Under the pieces are notes generated by a model, which was not told the DNA's origin, did not search any database, and worked only from the letters and a program-made list of their open reading frames with translations. This document shows, piece after piece, positions 36,081 through 44,206 of a stretch of 64,000 nucleotides of DNA (its first letter is position 1; every line of letters starts with the position of its first letter). The stretch spans positions 62,001 to 126,000 of the forward strand of contig NZ_AP024897.1 in NCBI RefSeq assembly GCF_024529975.1, in the 5' to 3' direction. The translations under genes and the position numbers were made by a program. This DNA is from Vibrio quintilis. GTDB taxonomy: Bacteria > Pseudomonadota > Gammaproteobacteria > Enterobacterales > Vibrionaceae.

Positions 36081-36097
36081 AACGTATTGAATACGTT
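36081..36097. promoter_or_regulatory. Perfect 17-bp palindrome, operator candidate
   Basis: AACGTATTGAATACGTT reads the same on both strands around the central G. A related half site, GACGTATT, lies 11 bp to its left (36070-36077). It is 185 bp upstream of the phosphatase start and 116 bp upstream of uvrD. Confidence 0.5.
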
Positions 36098-36186
36098 ATA
36101 AACAGGCTCATGGATGATGAATGTATAAAAGATATTGAAGTCATACGAGCATCTGGTGTTTATTTAAGGTTATAATCATGGTCTTT

Positions 36187-36202
36187 CTGTATAAATAAAC
36201 AG
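36187..36202. promoter_or_regulatory. LexA (SOS) box of uvrD
   Basis: CTGTATAAATAAACAG fits the gammaproteobacterial LexA consensus CTG-N10-CAG with an AT-rich centre. It ends 10 bp before the uvrD ATG. uvrD is an established SOS gene in E. coli with a box in the same place. Confidence 0.85.
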
Positions 36203-36212
36203 TGATATTATC

Positions 36213-38387
36213 ATGATGGATCCTTCTCTTTTACTCGATGGCCTGAACGACAAACAGCGTGATGCTGTAGCTGCACCGTTGCAGAATTTACTGATACTGG
36301 CTGGCGCCGGGAGTGGTAAAACCCGGGTTCTGGTTCACCGGATAGCCTGGCTTATCGCAGTCGAAGAGGCTTCACCTTTCTCTGTCATGTCGGTCACGTT
36401 TACCAATAAAGCGGCTGCAGAGATGCGGGGGCGGATTGAAGCACTGATGATGGGAAGTGCTTCAGGCATGTGGAATGGCACATTCCATGGTATCTGTCAC
36501 CGGATTCTCCGGGCGCATTATATGGATGCCAAACTTCCTGATGACTTTCAGATCATCGATTCTGAAGATCAGATGCGCTTGATTCGCCGGTTGATTAAAG
36601 CACAGAATCTGGATGATAAGCAGTGGCCTGCCCGTCAGGTTTCCTGGTGGATTAACGGGAAAAAAGATGAAGGGCTGCGGCCAAAACATATTGAGACTTA
36701 TCAGGATCCGGTGACAGCAACCTATCTGCGGATTTATCAGGCTTATCAGGAAGCCTGTGATAGGGCCGGGCTGGTGGACTTTGCTGAAATCCTGCTGAGG
36801 ACACTGGAATTATTGCGTGATAATAAATTTATCCGGGAGCACTATCAGGCCCGGTTTAAACATATTCTGGTCGATGAATTTCAGGATACCAATAACATTC
36901 AGTATGCCTGGTTGCAATTGATGGCCGGGCCCGAATGTCATGTGATGATCGTGGGTGATGATGATCAGTCAATTTATGGCTGGCGGGGGGCAAAGGTCGA
37001 AAATATCGAGAAGTTCTCCCGTGAATTTGCCAGTGTGAATACGATTCGTCTTGAGCAAAATTACCGTTCGACCCAAACTATTCTTGAAGCCGCCAATACC
37101 CTGATATCCAACAATACCGAGCGGATGGGCAAAAACCTGTGGACCGAAGGGCAGAAAGGCGAACTGATTTCGGTTTATTCAGCGTATAACGAACTGGATG
37201 AAGCCCGGTTTGTGGTCAATAAAATTAAGCTCTGGCAGGAAGAAGGCGGTATTCTGAATAATACCGCACTGCTTTACAGAAATAACGCACAGTCCCGGGT
37301 TCTGGAAGAAGCGTTAATTCAGGCCGGATTGCCTTACCGGATTTACGGCGGAATGCGATTCTTCGAGCGTCAGGAAGTTAAAGATGCGCTGTGCTATTTG
37401 CGCTTAATGTCTAACCGTAACGATGATGCAGCATTTGAGCGGGTGGTGAATACGCCGACGCGCGGGTTAGGTGAGAAGACACTGGAAACCGTGCGTTTTG
37501 CGGCCAGAGACCGGGGCTGTACGTTGTGGCAGGCCAGTGTTGCGCTACTGGAAGAAAAAGTGCTGGCAGGCCGGGCTGCTGGTGCGATGGGCCGGTTTAT
37601 TGAGTTGATCGACGCATTAGAAGACGACACCTGTGAAATGCCGCTGCACCGTCAGACGGATCATGTCATTCATGCTTCTGGCCTGTATACCATGTATGAA
37701 CAGGAGAAAGGCGAGAAATCAAAGGCCCGGCTGGAAAACCTTGAGGAACTGGTGACGGCAACGCGCCAGTTTGAAAAACCTGAAGAAGCGGAAGAGATGA
37801 CCATGTTGGTGGCATTTCTGACTCATGCAGCGCTTGAATCCGGAGAAGGGCAGGCTGATGAATTTGAAGATGCGGTTCAACTGATGACACTCCATAGTGC
37901 AAAAGGGTTGGAATTTCCGCTTGTGTTTATGGTTGGTGTCGAAGAAGGGATGTTCCCGAGCCAGATGTCAGCAGAAGAAGCCGGGCGTTTGGAAGAAGAA
38001 CGCCGTCTCTGTTATGTCGGTATGACCCGTGCGATGGAAAAACTTTATATCACCTATGCAGAAATGCGCCGCTTATATGGTCAGGACAAATACCATAAGC
38101 CATCGCGTTTTATCCGGGAATTACCGGAAAACTGCCTCGATGAAGTCCGGATGAAAGCACAGGTGAGCCGTCCGGCAAGCCATGGACGTTTCAGCCAGAA
38201 GACTGTGAAAGAAAACTTCAATGAAACCGGGTTTACGTTGGGAAGCCGGGTTAAACATCCCAAATTTGGTGAGGGCACGATTATCAATTTTGAGGGTGCC
38301 GGACCACAAAGCCGGGTGCAGGTCGCGTTTAATGGTGAAGGAATTAAGTGGCTGGTGACAGCTTACGCGAAGCTGGAGCTGATGTAA
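36213..38387 (+). CDS. uvrD: DNA helicase II UvrD
   Basis: A 724-residue SF1A 3'-5' helicase for nucleotide excision repair and methyl-directed mismatch repair. Motifs: '[11 protein letters not shown]', '[17 protein letters not shown]', 'ILVDEFQDTNNIQY', '[15 protein letters not shown]', '[11 protein letters not shown]', 'VQLMTLHSAKGLEFPLV' and 'CYVGMTRAMEKLYI'. The C-terminal 'GSRVKHPKFGEGTIINFEG' is the UvrD Tudor-like tail that binds RNA polymerase. The N-terminus 'LLDGLNDKQRDAVAAP' matches E. coli. ATG codons at 36213 and 36216 are both possible. Confidence 0.96.
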   Translation: MMDPSLLLDGLNDKQRDAVAAPLQNLLILAGAGSGKTRVLVHRIAWLIAVEEASPFSVMSVTFTNKAAAEMRGRIEALMMGSASGMWNGTFHGICHRILRAHYMDAKLPDDFQIIDSEDQMRLIRRLIKAQNLDDKQWPARQVSWWINGKKDEGLRPKHIETYQDPVTATYLRIYQAYQEACDRAGLVDFAEILLRTLELLRDNKFIREHYQARFKHILVDEFQDTNNIQYAWLQLMAGPECHVMIVGDDDQSIYGWRGAKVENIEKFSREFASVNTIRLEQNYRSTQTILEAANTLISNNTERMGKNLWTEGQKGELISVYSAYNELDEARFVVNKIKLWQEEGGILNNTALLYRNNAQSRVLEEALIQAGLPYRIYGGMRFFERQEVKDALCYLRLMSNRNDDAAFERVVNTPTRGLGEKTLETVRFAARDRGCTLWQASVALLEEKVLAGRAAGAMGRFIELIDALEDDTCEMPLHRQTDHVIHASGLYTMYEQEKGEKSKARLENLEELVTATRQFEKPEEAEEMTMLVAFLTHAALESGEGQADEFEDAVQLMTLHSAKGLEFPLVFMVGVEEGMFPSQMSAEEAGRLEEERRLCYVGMTRAMEKLYITYAEMRRLYGQDKYHKPSRFIRELPENCLDEVRMKAQVSRPASHGRFSQKTVKENFNETGFTLGSRVKHPKFGEGTIINFEGAGPQSRVQVAFNGEGIKWLVTAYAKLELM

Positions 38388-38405
38388 TCGAATCTTGTTC
38401 TCTAT

Positions 38406-38443
38406 ATATCCAAACAACCTGCACCTTCAGGTTGTCTGGGTAT
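38406..38443. repeat. Dispersed palindrome, possible uvrD terminator
   Basis: An imperfect palindrome with core CAACCTG/CAGGTTG around a six-base loop and outer arms ending ATATCC/GGGTAT. It belongs to the same family as 51351-51388 and begins 19 bp after the uvrD stop, so it may also stabilise or end that transcript, although no T-run follows. Confidence 0.65.
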
Positions 38444-38901
38444 AACTAATATGATGCATGAATAATCCGGATTGTTTATTTTCAGTTTGTTTGTGAATTT
38501 GTGTGTTTCATGTATTAAATTCATTTAGTTACATTATTATCTAAACTTAAAACTCGTAACTCCCCCATTTTTTATAACTAATATAACTAACAGTGTAACT
38601 GTAAATAAAAAGAAGAGATAAAAAATAAAAATATTATTTTTTAGTGGAAAATAAATGAAACCAAAATGACATAATGTAATTTTATTACTGAAGTTATATA
38701 TAAATATTTCACTATTTTATCGTATGTTATATTGAAGTTAACTAATGCTGCTTTGTTCCTATCTTATTGTTTTATATAAATAAAAATATAAATTCTTTGT
38801 TTGCCAATGTGTTGTGATGACAATAGTGTAGTTTATTGTATTATTTTTTTCGATAGAAATAACAGATACATCATTCATTATCTATATGAGATAAATAAGG
38901 T

Positions 38902-38931
38902 TTGACAGTCGGTTAATAAGTGGTCAATTAT
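38902..38931 (+). promoter_or_regulatory. Candidate promoter of the first cellulase
   Basis: A consensus -35 TTGACA (38902-38907), an 18-bp spacer and a moderate -10 AATTAT (38926-38931). It would leave a leader of about 220 bp carrying the palindrome at 39010. Confidence 0.35.
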
Positions 38932-39009
38932 TTATGCGCTGTATTACTCAATTTCACTTTTGTTTATTTTTTCGGGCGTATAACCCGGGAAATTTGTATT
39001 TTCTATAAT

Positions 39010-39023
39010 TGTAACCGGTTACA
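39010..39023. promoter_or_regulatory. LacI-family-like operator ahead of the first cellulase
   Basis: TGTAACCGGTTACA is a perfect 14-bp palindrome with central CG, the typical shape of LacI/GalR-family operators (family pattern roughly TGTAA-N-CG-N-TTACA). It sits 138 bp before the cellulase ATG. Sugar-responsive repression of cellulase is a natural reading; no LacI-type gene lies in the window. Confidence 0.6.
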
Positions 39024-39160
39024 GATGTGAATGAGTTCAGCTTTTTGTTCTCAGCTTATTGGCACTCGTGTCAGTTGTTTGGTTGATGATTGATTTTGGA
39101 TGAAAAGAAATATTCAGCAAGACAAAATAAAAATTTAAATGAATTGAAGGAGCAAAAAAA

Positions 39161-40969
39161 ATGAGAAAACAACAAGTTTTCAGGAACGTCAGTTGCAAGA
39201 AAAGAGCGCTTAGCATTGGGATCGGCTTGGCTCTGGCAGCATTATCCGGCTCTACATTCGCAAAATGTGTATACGAGATACAAAGTGACTGGGGAACCGG
39301 GTTTACAGCAAACGTGACGGTAACAAACGACACTTCCAGTGCCGTATCAACCTGGAACGTCGGTTGGGAATATTCAAAAGGCGCAACAATCACCAACCTT
39401 TGGAATGGTTCTCTTTCCGGAACCAACCCATATACGGTGACTAATGCAGGCCATAACGGCAGCTTACAACCTGGCTCCAGTGCGACATTTGGTTTCCAGG
39501 CCACAGGCACGCCTGAAACCCCAACACTGAGTGGCACATTGTGCTCGGGTACTACACCGCCAACGCCAACACCACAAGAAGGTAACCAGGTTGTCTTCCG
39601 GGTTAATGATGATGGCCGTATTACCAAAGATGGTACGGTTAAACCGGTACACTGTGGTTCATGGTTTGGTCTGGAAGGTCGTCATGAGTTACCGACTGAC
39701 TCAAGCAACCCGAATGGTGCACCAATGGAACTGTATGTTGGTAACACATTCTGGGCAAATAACAGCCAGGGTACAGGTCGTACAATCCAGCAAACCATGG
39801 ATGAGATCAAAGCCAAAGGTATTAACCTGATCCGTCTGCCAATTGCGCCACAAACACTGGATGCTGATGATCCACAGGGACAACCAGCCGTATTTAAAAA
39901 CCATTCATCTGTTCGTGCAACAAATGCGCGTAGTGCATTGGAAGAGTTCATCAAACTGGCTGATGAGAACGATCTGGATATCCTGTTAGATATTCACTCT
40001 TGTTCAAACTATCTTGGCTGGCGTGCCGGTCGTTTGGATGCAACCCCTCCATATACTGATGCAAACCGTAATAACTACATTTACACTCGTGAAGATTACT
40101 CTTGCGGTACAGATGTGGGTGATGGTGTGACTGTTCAGGAATATAACGAACAGAAATGGCTTGAAGACTTACGTCAACTGGCTCGTTTTGCTGATGAACT
40201 GGATGTAAACAACATTCTGGGTATCGATATCTTTAACGAACCATGGGATTACACCTGGTCAGAGTGGAAAACACTGGCAGAGCATGCTTATGAAGCAATC
40301 AACGAAGAGAACGAAAATGTTCTTGTTTGGGTTGAAGGGATTGGTAGTGCGAAATCTGATGGTACGAAAAACCCACATGGTGATGAAGATCTGAACCCGA
40401 ACTGGGGTGAAAACTTCTACTCAATGGCAACGGATCCACTGGATATTCCAAAAAACCGTTTAGTTATTTCACCACATACTTACGGACCTTCTGTATCTGT
40501 TCAGCCACAGTTTGTCGATCAAACAGACTCAGATTGTGTTGGTTTGTCTGAAGATGCAGCAGCGAAAGCGAAATGTAATATCGTGATTAAACCAGCGATG
40601 CTGAAAAAAGGCTGGGAAGAGCACTTTGGTTATCTGAAAGACAAAGGTTACGCAGTTATCCTGGGTGAATTTGGTGGTCACTATGACTGGCCGAAATCAG
40701 GTGCAATCCGTATTCAGGATCTGTGGGACTTCCTGCCAAATTCTGACTACGATAAGAAATGGCAGAATGCGCTGGTTGACTACATGTCAGATAAGAAAAT
40801 CGAAGGTTGTTACTGGGGTATCAACCCTGAATCAGACGATACCGGCGGTTTATACACTCACGCCTATGATGCCCGTACAAATACATCTGGCTGGGGTGAA
40901 TGGACTGGTTTCGAAACTGAGAAATGGGAAATGCTGCAACGGTTGTGGGATGCAGACGATGCAGAATAA
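39161..40969 (+). CDS. Secreted GH5 cellulase with N-terminal CBM2
   Basis: A 602-residue secreted endoglucanase-like enzyme. The signal peptide runs to about residue 34 (STFA-K). A CBM2-type cellulose-binding module spans about 36-128, bounded by Cys36 and Cys128, with surface Trp residues ('STWNVGWEY', 'LWNGSLSG'). A short Thr/Pro linker (about 129-139) leads to a GH5 catalytic domain with acid/base Glu360 in 'GIDIFNEPWDY' and nucleophile Glu503 in 'VILGEFGGHYDW'. The second cellulase downstream has an almost identical catalytic domain. ATG 39161 follows AAGGAGC. Confidence 0.9.
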   Translation: MRKQQVFRNVSCKKRALSIGIGLALAALSGSTFAKCVYEIQSDWGTGFTANVTVTNDTSSAVSTWNVGWEYSKGATITNLWNGSLSGTNPYTVTNAGHNGSLQPGSSATFGFQATGTPETPTLSGTLCSGTTPPTPTPQEGNQVVFRVNDDGRITKDGTVKPVHCGSWFGLEGRHELPTDSSNPNGAPMELYVGNTFWANNSQGTGRTIQQTMDEIKAKGINLIRLPIAPQTLDADDPQGQPAVFKNHSSVRATNARSALEEFIKLADENDLDILLDIHSCSNYLGWRAGRLDATPPYTDANRNNYIYTREDYSCGTDVGDGVTVQEYNEQKWLEDLRQLARFADELDVNNILGIDIFNEPWDYTWSEWKTLAEHAYEAINEENENVLVWVEGIGSAKSDGTKNPHGDEDLNPNWGENFYSMATDPLDIPKNRLVISPHTYGPSVSVQPQFVDQTDSDCVGLSEDAAAKAKCNIVIKPAMLKKGWEEHFGYLKDKGYAVILGEFGGHYDWPKSGAIRIQDLWDFLPNSDYDKKWQNALVDYMSDKKIEGCYWGINPESDDTGGLYTHAYDARTNTSGWGEWTGFETEKWEMLQRLWDADDAE

Positions 40970-41007
40970 TTGTTAATTAAAACGATTAACAATACATTTG
41001 ATATAAA

Positions 41008-41032
41008 AAGAGGAGCTTCGGCTCCTCTTTTT
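41008..41032 (+). terminator. Terminator of the first cellulase
   Basis: A 9-bp stem AAGAGGAGC/GCTCCTCTT closed by a stable TTCG tetraloop and followed by a T-run to 41032. It lies 38 bp after the stop codon. Confidence 0.92.
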
Positions 41033-41434
41033 TATTACTTACACGTTCTGAATAAATAATATGGCTGTTTTTGTTTTTATGTAAGATTAAAGAAAGAATA
41101 GTGTTAATTTTTACGAAAGTAGTATGTTTGTTCAAAAATTGAAGTTTATTATCTGAGATAGATGATTAACTGAGAGTTTAATATTTATTGTAATCAGGAA
41201 TGTTAATTTTAATATGAATGTCTTTTTTTGTGACCTTGTTGCCATGAATTTTATATTTAACAATAATTTTGATTTATGTTAATCAAAAATCCAAGTTGTG
41301 ATTATTTGATATTTATTCCAATTTATCAGTATCTTATGGTGATAATGATCATTTTAAACTTGATATTTTTTTGAATGAAATTAACGTTTGGGATGTTTTT
41401 TATACGAATTTAACCTGATGTTATTTAATATGTG

Positions 41435-41463
41435 TTGACAGAAAAGATGCAGATGATTAATTT
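41435..41463 (+). promoter_or_regulatory. Candidate promoter of the second cellulase
   Basis: Consensus -35 TTGACA, a 17-bp spacer and -10 TAATTT. It lies about 210 bp before the start codon, so the message would have a long leader, as for the first cellulase. Confidence 0.4.
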
Positions 41464-41673
41464 CTATCTGAAATTTGATGATGAGAAAAATGTTTGATTT
41501 TATAATTCAGACGTCATCATTTTTAATCGTTCATATTTTTATGTTTATTTTAAGGTGGAGTTATTTTGGCTGGTTTGAACAATAAGGCTGGAATCACTCT
41601 ATTTTAGAGTAAATTTATCTCCCTAAAACTAAAAAATAAAAATATTCTTACTTTTTATATAAAGGAACAAAAA

Positions 41674-43572
41674 ATGAGAAAAACTTTCCGTAAAGACGTC
41701 AGATGCGCAAGACGTGCACTTAGTGTCGGCATTAGCCTGGCTCTGGCAGCTTTATCAGGTTCAGCGTATGCAAGTTGTACATATGAAGTTCAAAGTGACT
41801 GGGGCGCTGGTTCTATCGTTAATGTCACTGTTAAGAATGATACGGATAGTGCAGTAACTGCATGGAATATCGGATGGGAATATGATGGCAGTGCCCGTAT
41901 TACAAACATCTGGAATGCTTCTGTCTCAGGCTCAAACCCATATGTGATTAACAACATGGGATATAACGGAAGTTTACAACCCGGCCAAAGTGCTTCATTT
42001 GGTTTCCAGCTCAGCGGATCGTCTGATGTTCCAGCGTTAACTGGTTCACTATGTGGCACTTCAGATTCTGGTGACACTGGCAGCACGACTGGCGATGATA
42101 CCGGCAGCACAACTGGCGATGATACCGGCAGCACAACTGGTGATGATACCGGCAGCACAACTGGTGATGATACTGGCAGCACCGAAGGTAATCAGGTTGT
42201 CTTCCGGGTTAATGATAATGGCCGTATCACTAAAGACGGTACGGTTAAACCGGTACACTGTGGTTCATGGTTTGGTCTGGAAGGTCGTCATGAGTTACCA
42301 ACTGACTCAAGCAACCCGAATGGTGCACCAATGGAACTGTATGTTGGTAACACATTCTGGGCAAATAACAGCCAGGGTACAGGTCGTACAATCCAGCAAA
42401 CTATGGATGAGATCAAAGCCAAAGGTATTAACCTGATCCGTCTGCCAATTGCACCACAAACACTTGATGCTGATGATCCTCAGGGACAACCAGCTGTATT
42501 TAAAAACCATTCATCTGTCCGTGCAACAAATGCCCGTCAGGCGCTGGAAGATTTCATCAAACTGGCTGATAAGAACGATCTGGATATCCTGTTAGATATT
42601 CACTCTTGTTCAAACTATCTTGGCTGGCGTGCCGGTCGTTTGGATGCAACCCCTCCATATACTGATGCAAACCGTAATAACTACATTTACACACGTGAAG
42701 ATTATTCCTGTGGTACTGATGTCGGTGAAGGCGTAACTGTTCAGGAATATAACGAGCAGAAATGGCTGGAAAACTTACGTGAACTGGCTCGCTTTGCTGC
42801 AGATCTGAAAGTGAACAACATCCTGGGTATCGATATCTTCAACGAACCATGGGATTACACCTGGTCAGAGTGGAAAACACTGGCAGAGCACGCTTATCAA
42901 GCCATTAACGAAGAGAATAAAAACGTTCTTGTTTGGGTTGAAGGGATTGGTAGTGCGAAATCTGATGGCACGAAAAACCCACATGGTGATGAAGATCTGA
43001 ACCCGAACTGGGGTGAAAACTTCTACTCAATGGCAACGGATCCACTGGATATTCCAAAAGACCGTTTAGTTATTTCACCACACACTTACGGACCTTCTGT
43101 ATCTGTTCAGCCACAGTTTGTTGATCAAACAGACCCTGATTGTGTTGGTTTGTCTGAAGATGCAGCAGCGAAAGCGAAATGTAATATCGTGATTAAACCA
43201 GCGATGCTGAAAAAAGGCTGGGAAGAGCACTTTGGTTATCTGAAAGACAAAGGTTACGCAGTTATCCTGGGTGAATTTGGTGGTCACTATGACTGGCCGA
43301 AATCAGGTGCAATCCGTATTCAGGATCTGTGGAACTTCCTGCCAAATTCTGACTACGATAAGAAATGGCAGAATGCCCTGGTTGACTATATGTCAGATAA
43401 GAAAATCGAAGGTTGTTACTGGGGTATCAACCCTGAATCAGACGATACCGGCGGTTTATATACTCACGCCTATGATGCCCGTACAAATACATCTGGCTGG
43501 GGTGAATGGACTGGATTCGAAACTGAGAAATGGGAAATGCTACAACGGTTGTGGAAAGCAAACGCAGAATAA
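41674..43572 (+). CDS. Secreted GH5 cellulase paralogue with CBM2 and repeat linker
   Basis: A 632-residue paralogue of the preceding cellulase. The signal peptide ends near residue 34 (SAYA-S), the CBM2 module spans 35-127 (Cys35, Cys127), an acidic Thr/Ser/Gly/Asp linker of repeated DTGSTTGD units covers about 133-170, and the GH5 domain has acid/base Glu391 ('FNEPWDY') and nucleophile Glu534 ('LGEFGG'). From the linker end onwards protein and DNA are nearly identical to the first gene; the signal and CBM parts are clearly diverged. ATG 41674 follows AAAGGAAC. Confidence 0.9.
   Translation: MRKTFRKDVRCARRALSVGISLALAALSGSAYASCTYEVQSDWGAGSIVNVTVKNDTDSAVTAWNIGWEYDGSARITNIWNASVSGSNPYVINNMGYNGSLQPGQSASFGFQLSGSSDVPALTGSLCGTSDSGDTGSTTGDDTGSTTGDDTGSTTGDDTGSTTGDDTGSTEGNQVVFRVNDNGRITKDGTVKPVHCGSWFGLEGRHELPTDSSNPNGAPMELYVGNTFWANNSQGTGRTIQQTMDEIKAKGINLIRLPIAPQTLDADDPQGQPAVFKNHSSVRATNARQALEDFIKLADKNDLDILLDIHSCSNYLGWRAGRLDATPPYTDANRNNYIYTREDYSCGTDVGEGVTVQEYNEQKWLENLRELARFAADLKVNNILGIDIFNEPWDYTWSEWKTLAEHAYQAINEENKNVLVWVEGIGSAKSDGTKNPHGDEDLNPNWGENFYSMATDPLDIPKDRLVISPHTYGPSVSVQPQFVDQTDPDCVGLSEDAAAKAKCNIVIKPAMLKKGWEEHFGYLKDKGYAVILGEFGGHYDWPKSGAIRIQDLWNFLPNSDYDKKWQNALVDYMSDKKIEGCYWGINPESDDTGGLYTHAYDARTNTSGWGEWTGFETEKWEMLQRLWKANAE
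42073..42186 (+). repeat. 24-bp tandem repeat in the cellulase linker
   Basis: Four full units and one partial unit of a 24-bp repeat (GATACCGGCAGCACAACTGG plus four bases) begin at 42073, 42097, 42121, 42145 and 42169, encoding DTGSTTGD repeats. The units differ by only a few silent changes, so copy number may vary between strains. Confidence 0.9.
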
Positions 43573-43602
43573 TTGCTGAGCTATGATTCAATTGTTTATT
43601 TC

Positions 43603-43631
43603 AGAGAGGGGCCCTTGTGCTCCTCTCTTTT
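43603..43631 (+). terminator. Terminator of the second cellulase
   Basis: AGAGAGGGGC pairs with GCTCCTCTCT (one G-T wobble), followed by TTTTA, 31 bp after the stop codon. Confidence 0.8.
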
Positions 43632-43650
43632 ATGTTTGAATCAGTAAAAC

Positions 43651-44028
43651 TCAACTGGCTCTGAAGAACTCAGTTGCTTTTGCCCTGAACAGAAAAGCAA
43701 TGATGATGGCAGAAAATATCAGACCGGGAATCACCATTTTTTTATCCGGACTGACAATCAGGCTGATAGTGAGTGAAAGAATTGTCCAGCCGATATAAAG
43801 ATTTCTTCCTGCAATTTTTCCTTTATGTATCAATAACCCGCAGATAAATGTTATCGCGCCGCCGATACATGAAAAAACAACCTGTATATGAACAGGTAGC
43901 ATACTTGCTTCCATAATTTTTATCACTTCCGGATTTTTGGTGCTCAAAAAAACTGAGATGAGCGTCATTACACCGGCGATCATCAGAAACCAGCTGATAA
44001 TTGCAATCGATAACGGGCGTTTTGGCAT
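43651..44028 (-). CDS. Small membrane protein, function unknown
   Basis: A 125-residue protein with four predicted membrane helices ('IAIISWFLMIAGVMTLISVF', 'IQVVFSCIGGAITFICGLLI', 'YIGWTILSLTISLIV', 'VIPGLIFSAIIIAFLF') and a basic N-terminus MPKRP. I do not recognise the family. It is convergent with the second cellulase and divergent from the HrpK-like gene. ATG at 44028 is chosen because AGGA lies seven bases upstream on its strand; the longer frame to 44109 adds a non-membrane stretch with no ribosome site. Confidence 0.6.
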   Translation of the reverse strand: MPKRPLSIAIISWFLMIAGVMTLISVFLSTKNPEVIKIMEASMLPVHIQVVFSCIGGAITFICGLLIHKGKIAGRNLYIGWTILSLTISLIVSPDKKMVIPGLIFSAIIIAFLFRAKATEFFRAS

Positions 44029-44122
44029 AAGTTGTTCCTGCATTTTCCTGTCAAAAGGTGATGATGAATTATACATAAAGTCACACCGGGGTATACCTCG
44101 CTCGATCATCTCATTTTTTCAC

Positions 44123-44150
44123 GGAACCTTATTCTGCTGATCACCACATA
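44123..44150 (+). promoter_or_regulatory. hrp-box-like promoter (HrpL sigma factor type)
   Basis: GGAACC at 44123-44128, a 15-bp spacer (44129-44143) and CCACATA at 44144-44150 match the HrpL-dependent consensus GGAACC-N15/16-CCACNNA at every fixed position. It points towards the HrpK-like gene, 56 bp ahead of its GTG start, the usual distance. HrpL is the ECF sigma factor of group I Hrp type III secretion systems of Pseudomonas, Erwinia and relatives. Confidence 0.75.
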
Positions 44151-44206
44151 AAAAACAGTGTTGTCTGGCCGGGGTTGGCCTTCATCTGGCAGAAGGAAGC
44201 AGAATC

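Larger units (their letters stand above)
35897..36212. other. Divergent region between the PAP2 gene and uvrD
   Basis: This 316-bp stretch contains the start region of the phosphatase gene, a perfect 17-bp palindrome (36081-36097) and the SOS box of uvrD (36187-36202). No gene was seen. Confidence 0.6.
38444..39160. other. Long AT-rich region upstream of the first cellulase
   Basis: About 717 bp of strongly AT-rich DNA without a credible gene on either strand. It holds a candidate promoter at 38902-38931 and a perfect palindrome at 39010-39023, both listed separately. The composition is unlike the uvrD side and matches the region upstream of the second cellulase. Confidence 0.6.
40970..41673. 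other. AT-rich region between the two cellulase genes
   Basis: About 704 bp with no credible gene. It starts with the terminator of the first cellulase (41008-41032), contains a palindrome AATGATCATT at 41344-41353 and a candidate promoter at 41435-41463, and ends with AAAGGAAC ahead of the second cellulase. No copy of the TGTAACCGGTTACA palindrome was found here. Confidence 0.6.

Noticed and set aside
39414..39440. Second GGAACC that might start an hrp box
   Set aside because: It lies inside the cellulase coding region and has no CCACNNA at 15-17 bp. Other GGAACC occurrences checked in the window also failed this test.
42073..42186. CRISPR-like repeat array
   Set aside because: The units are directly adjacent with no spacers and lie in frame inside a coding region, so it is a protein linker repeat.
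42053..42436. 127-codon frame inside the second cellulase
   Set aside because: Another frame of the GH5 gene; its repeats are a by-product of the 24-bp linker repeat.
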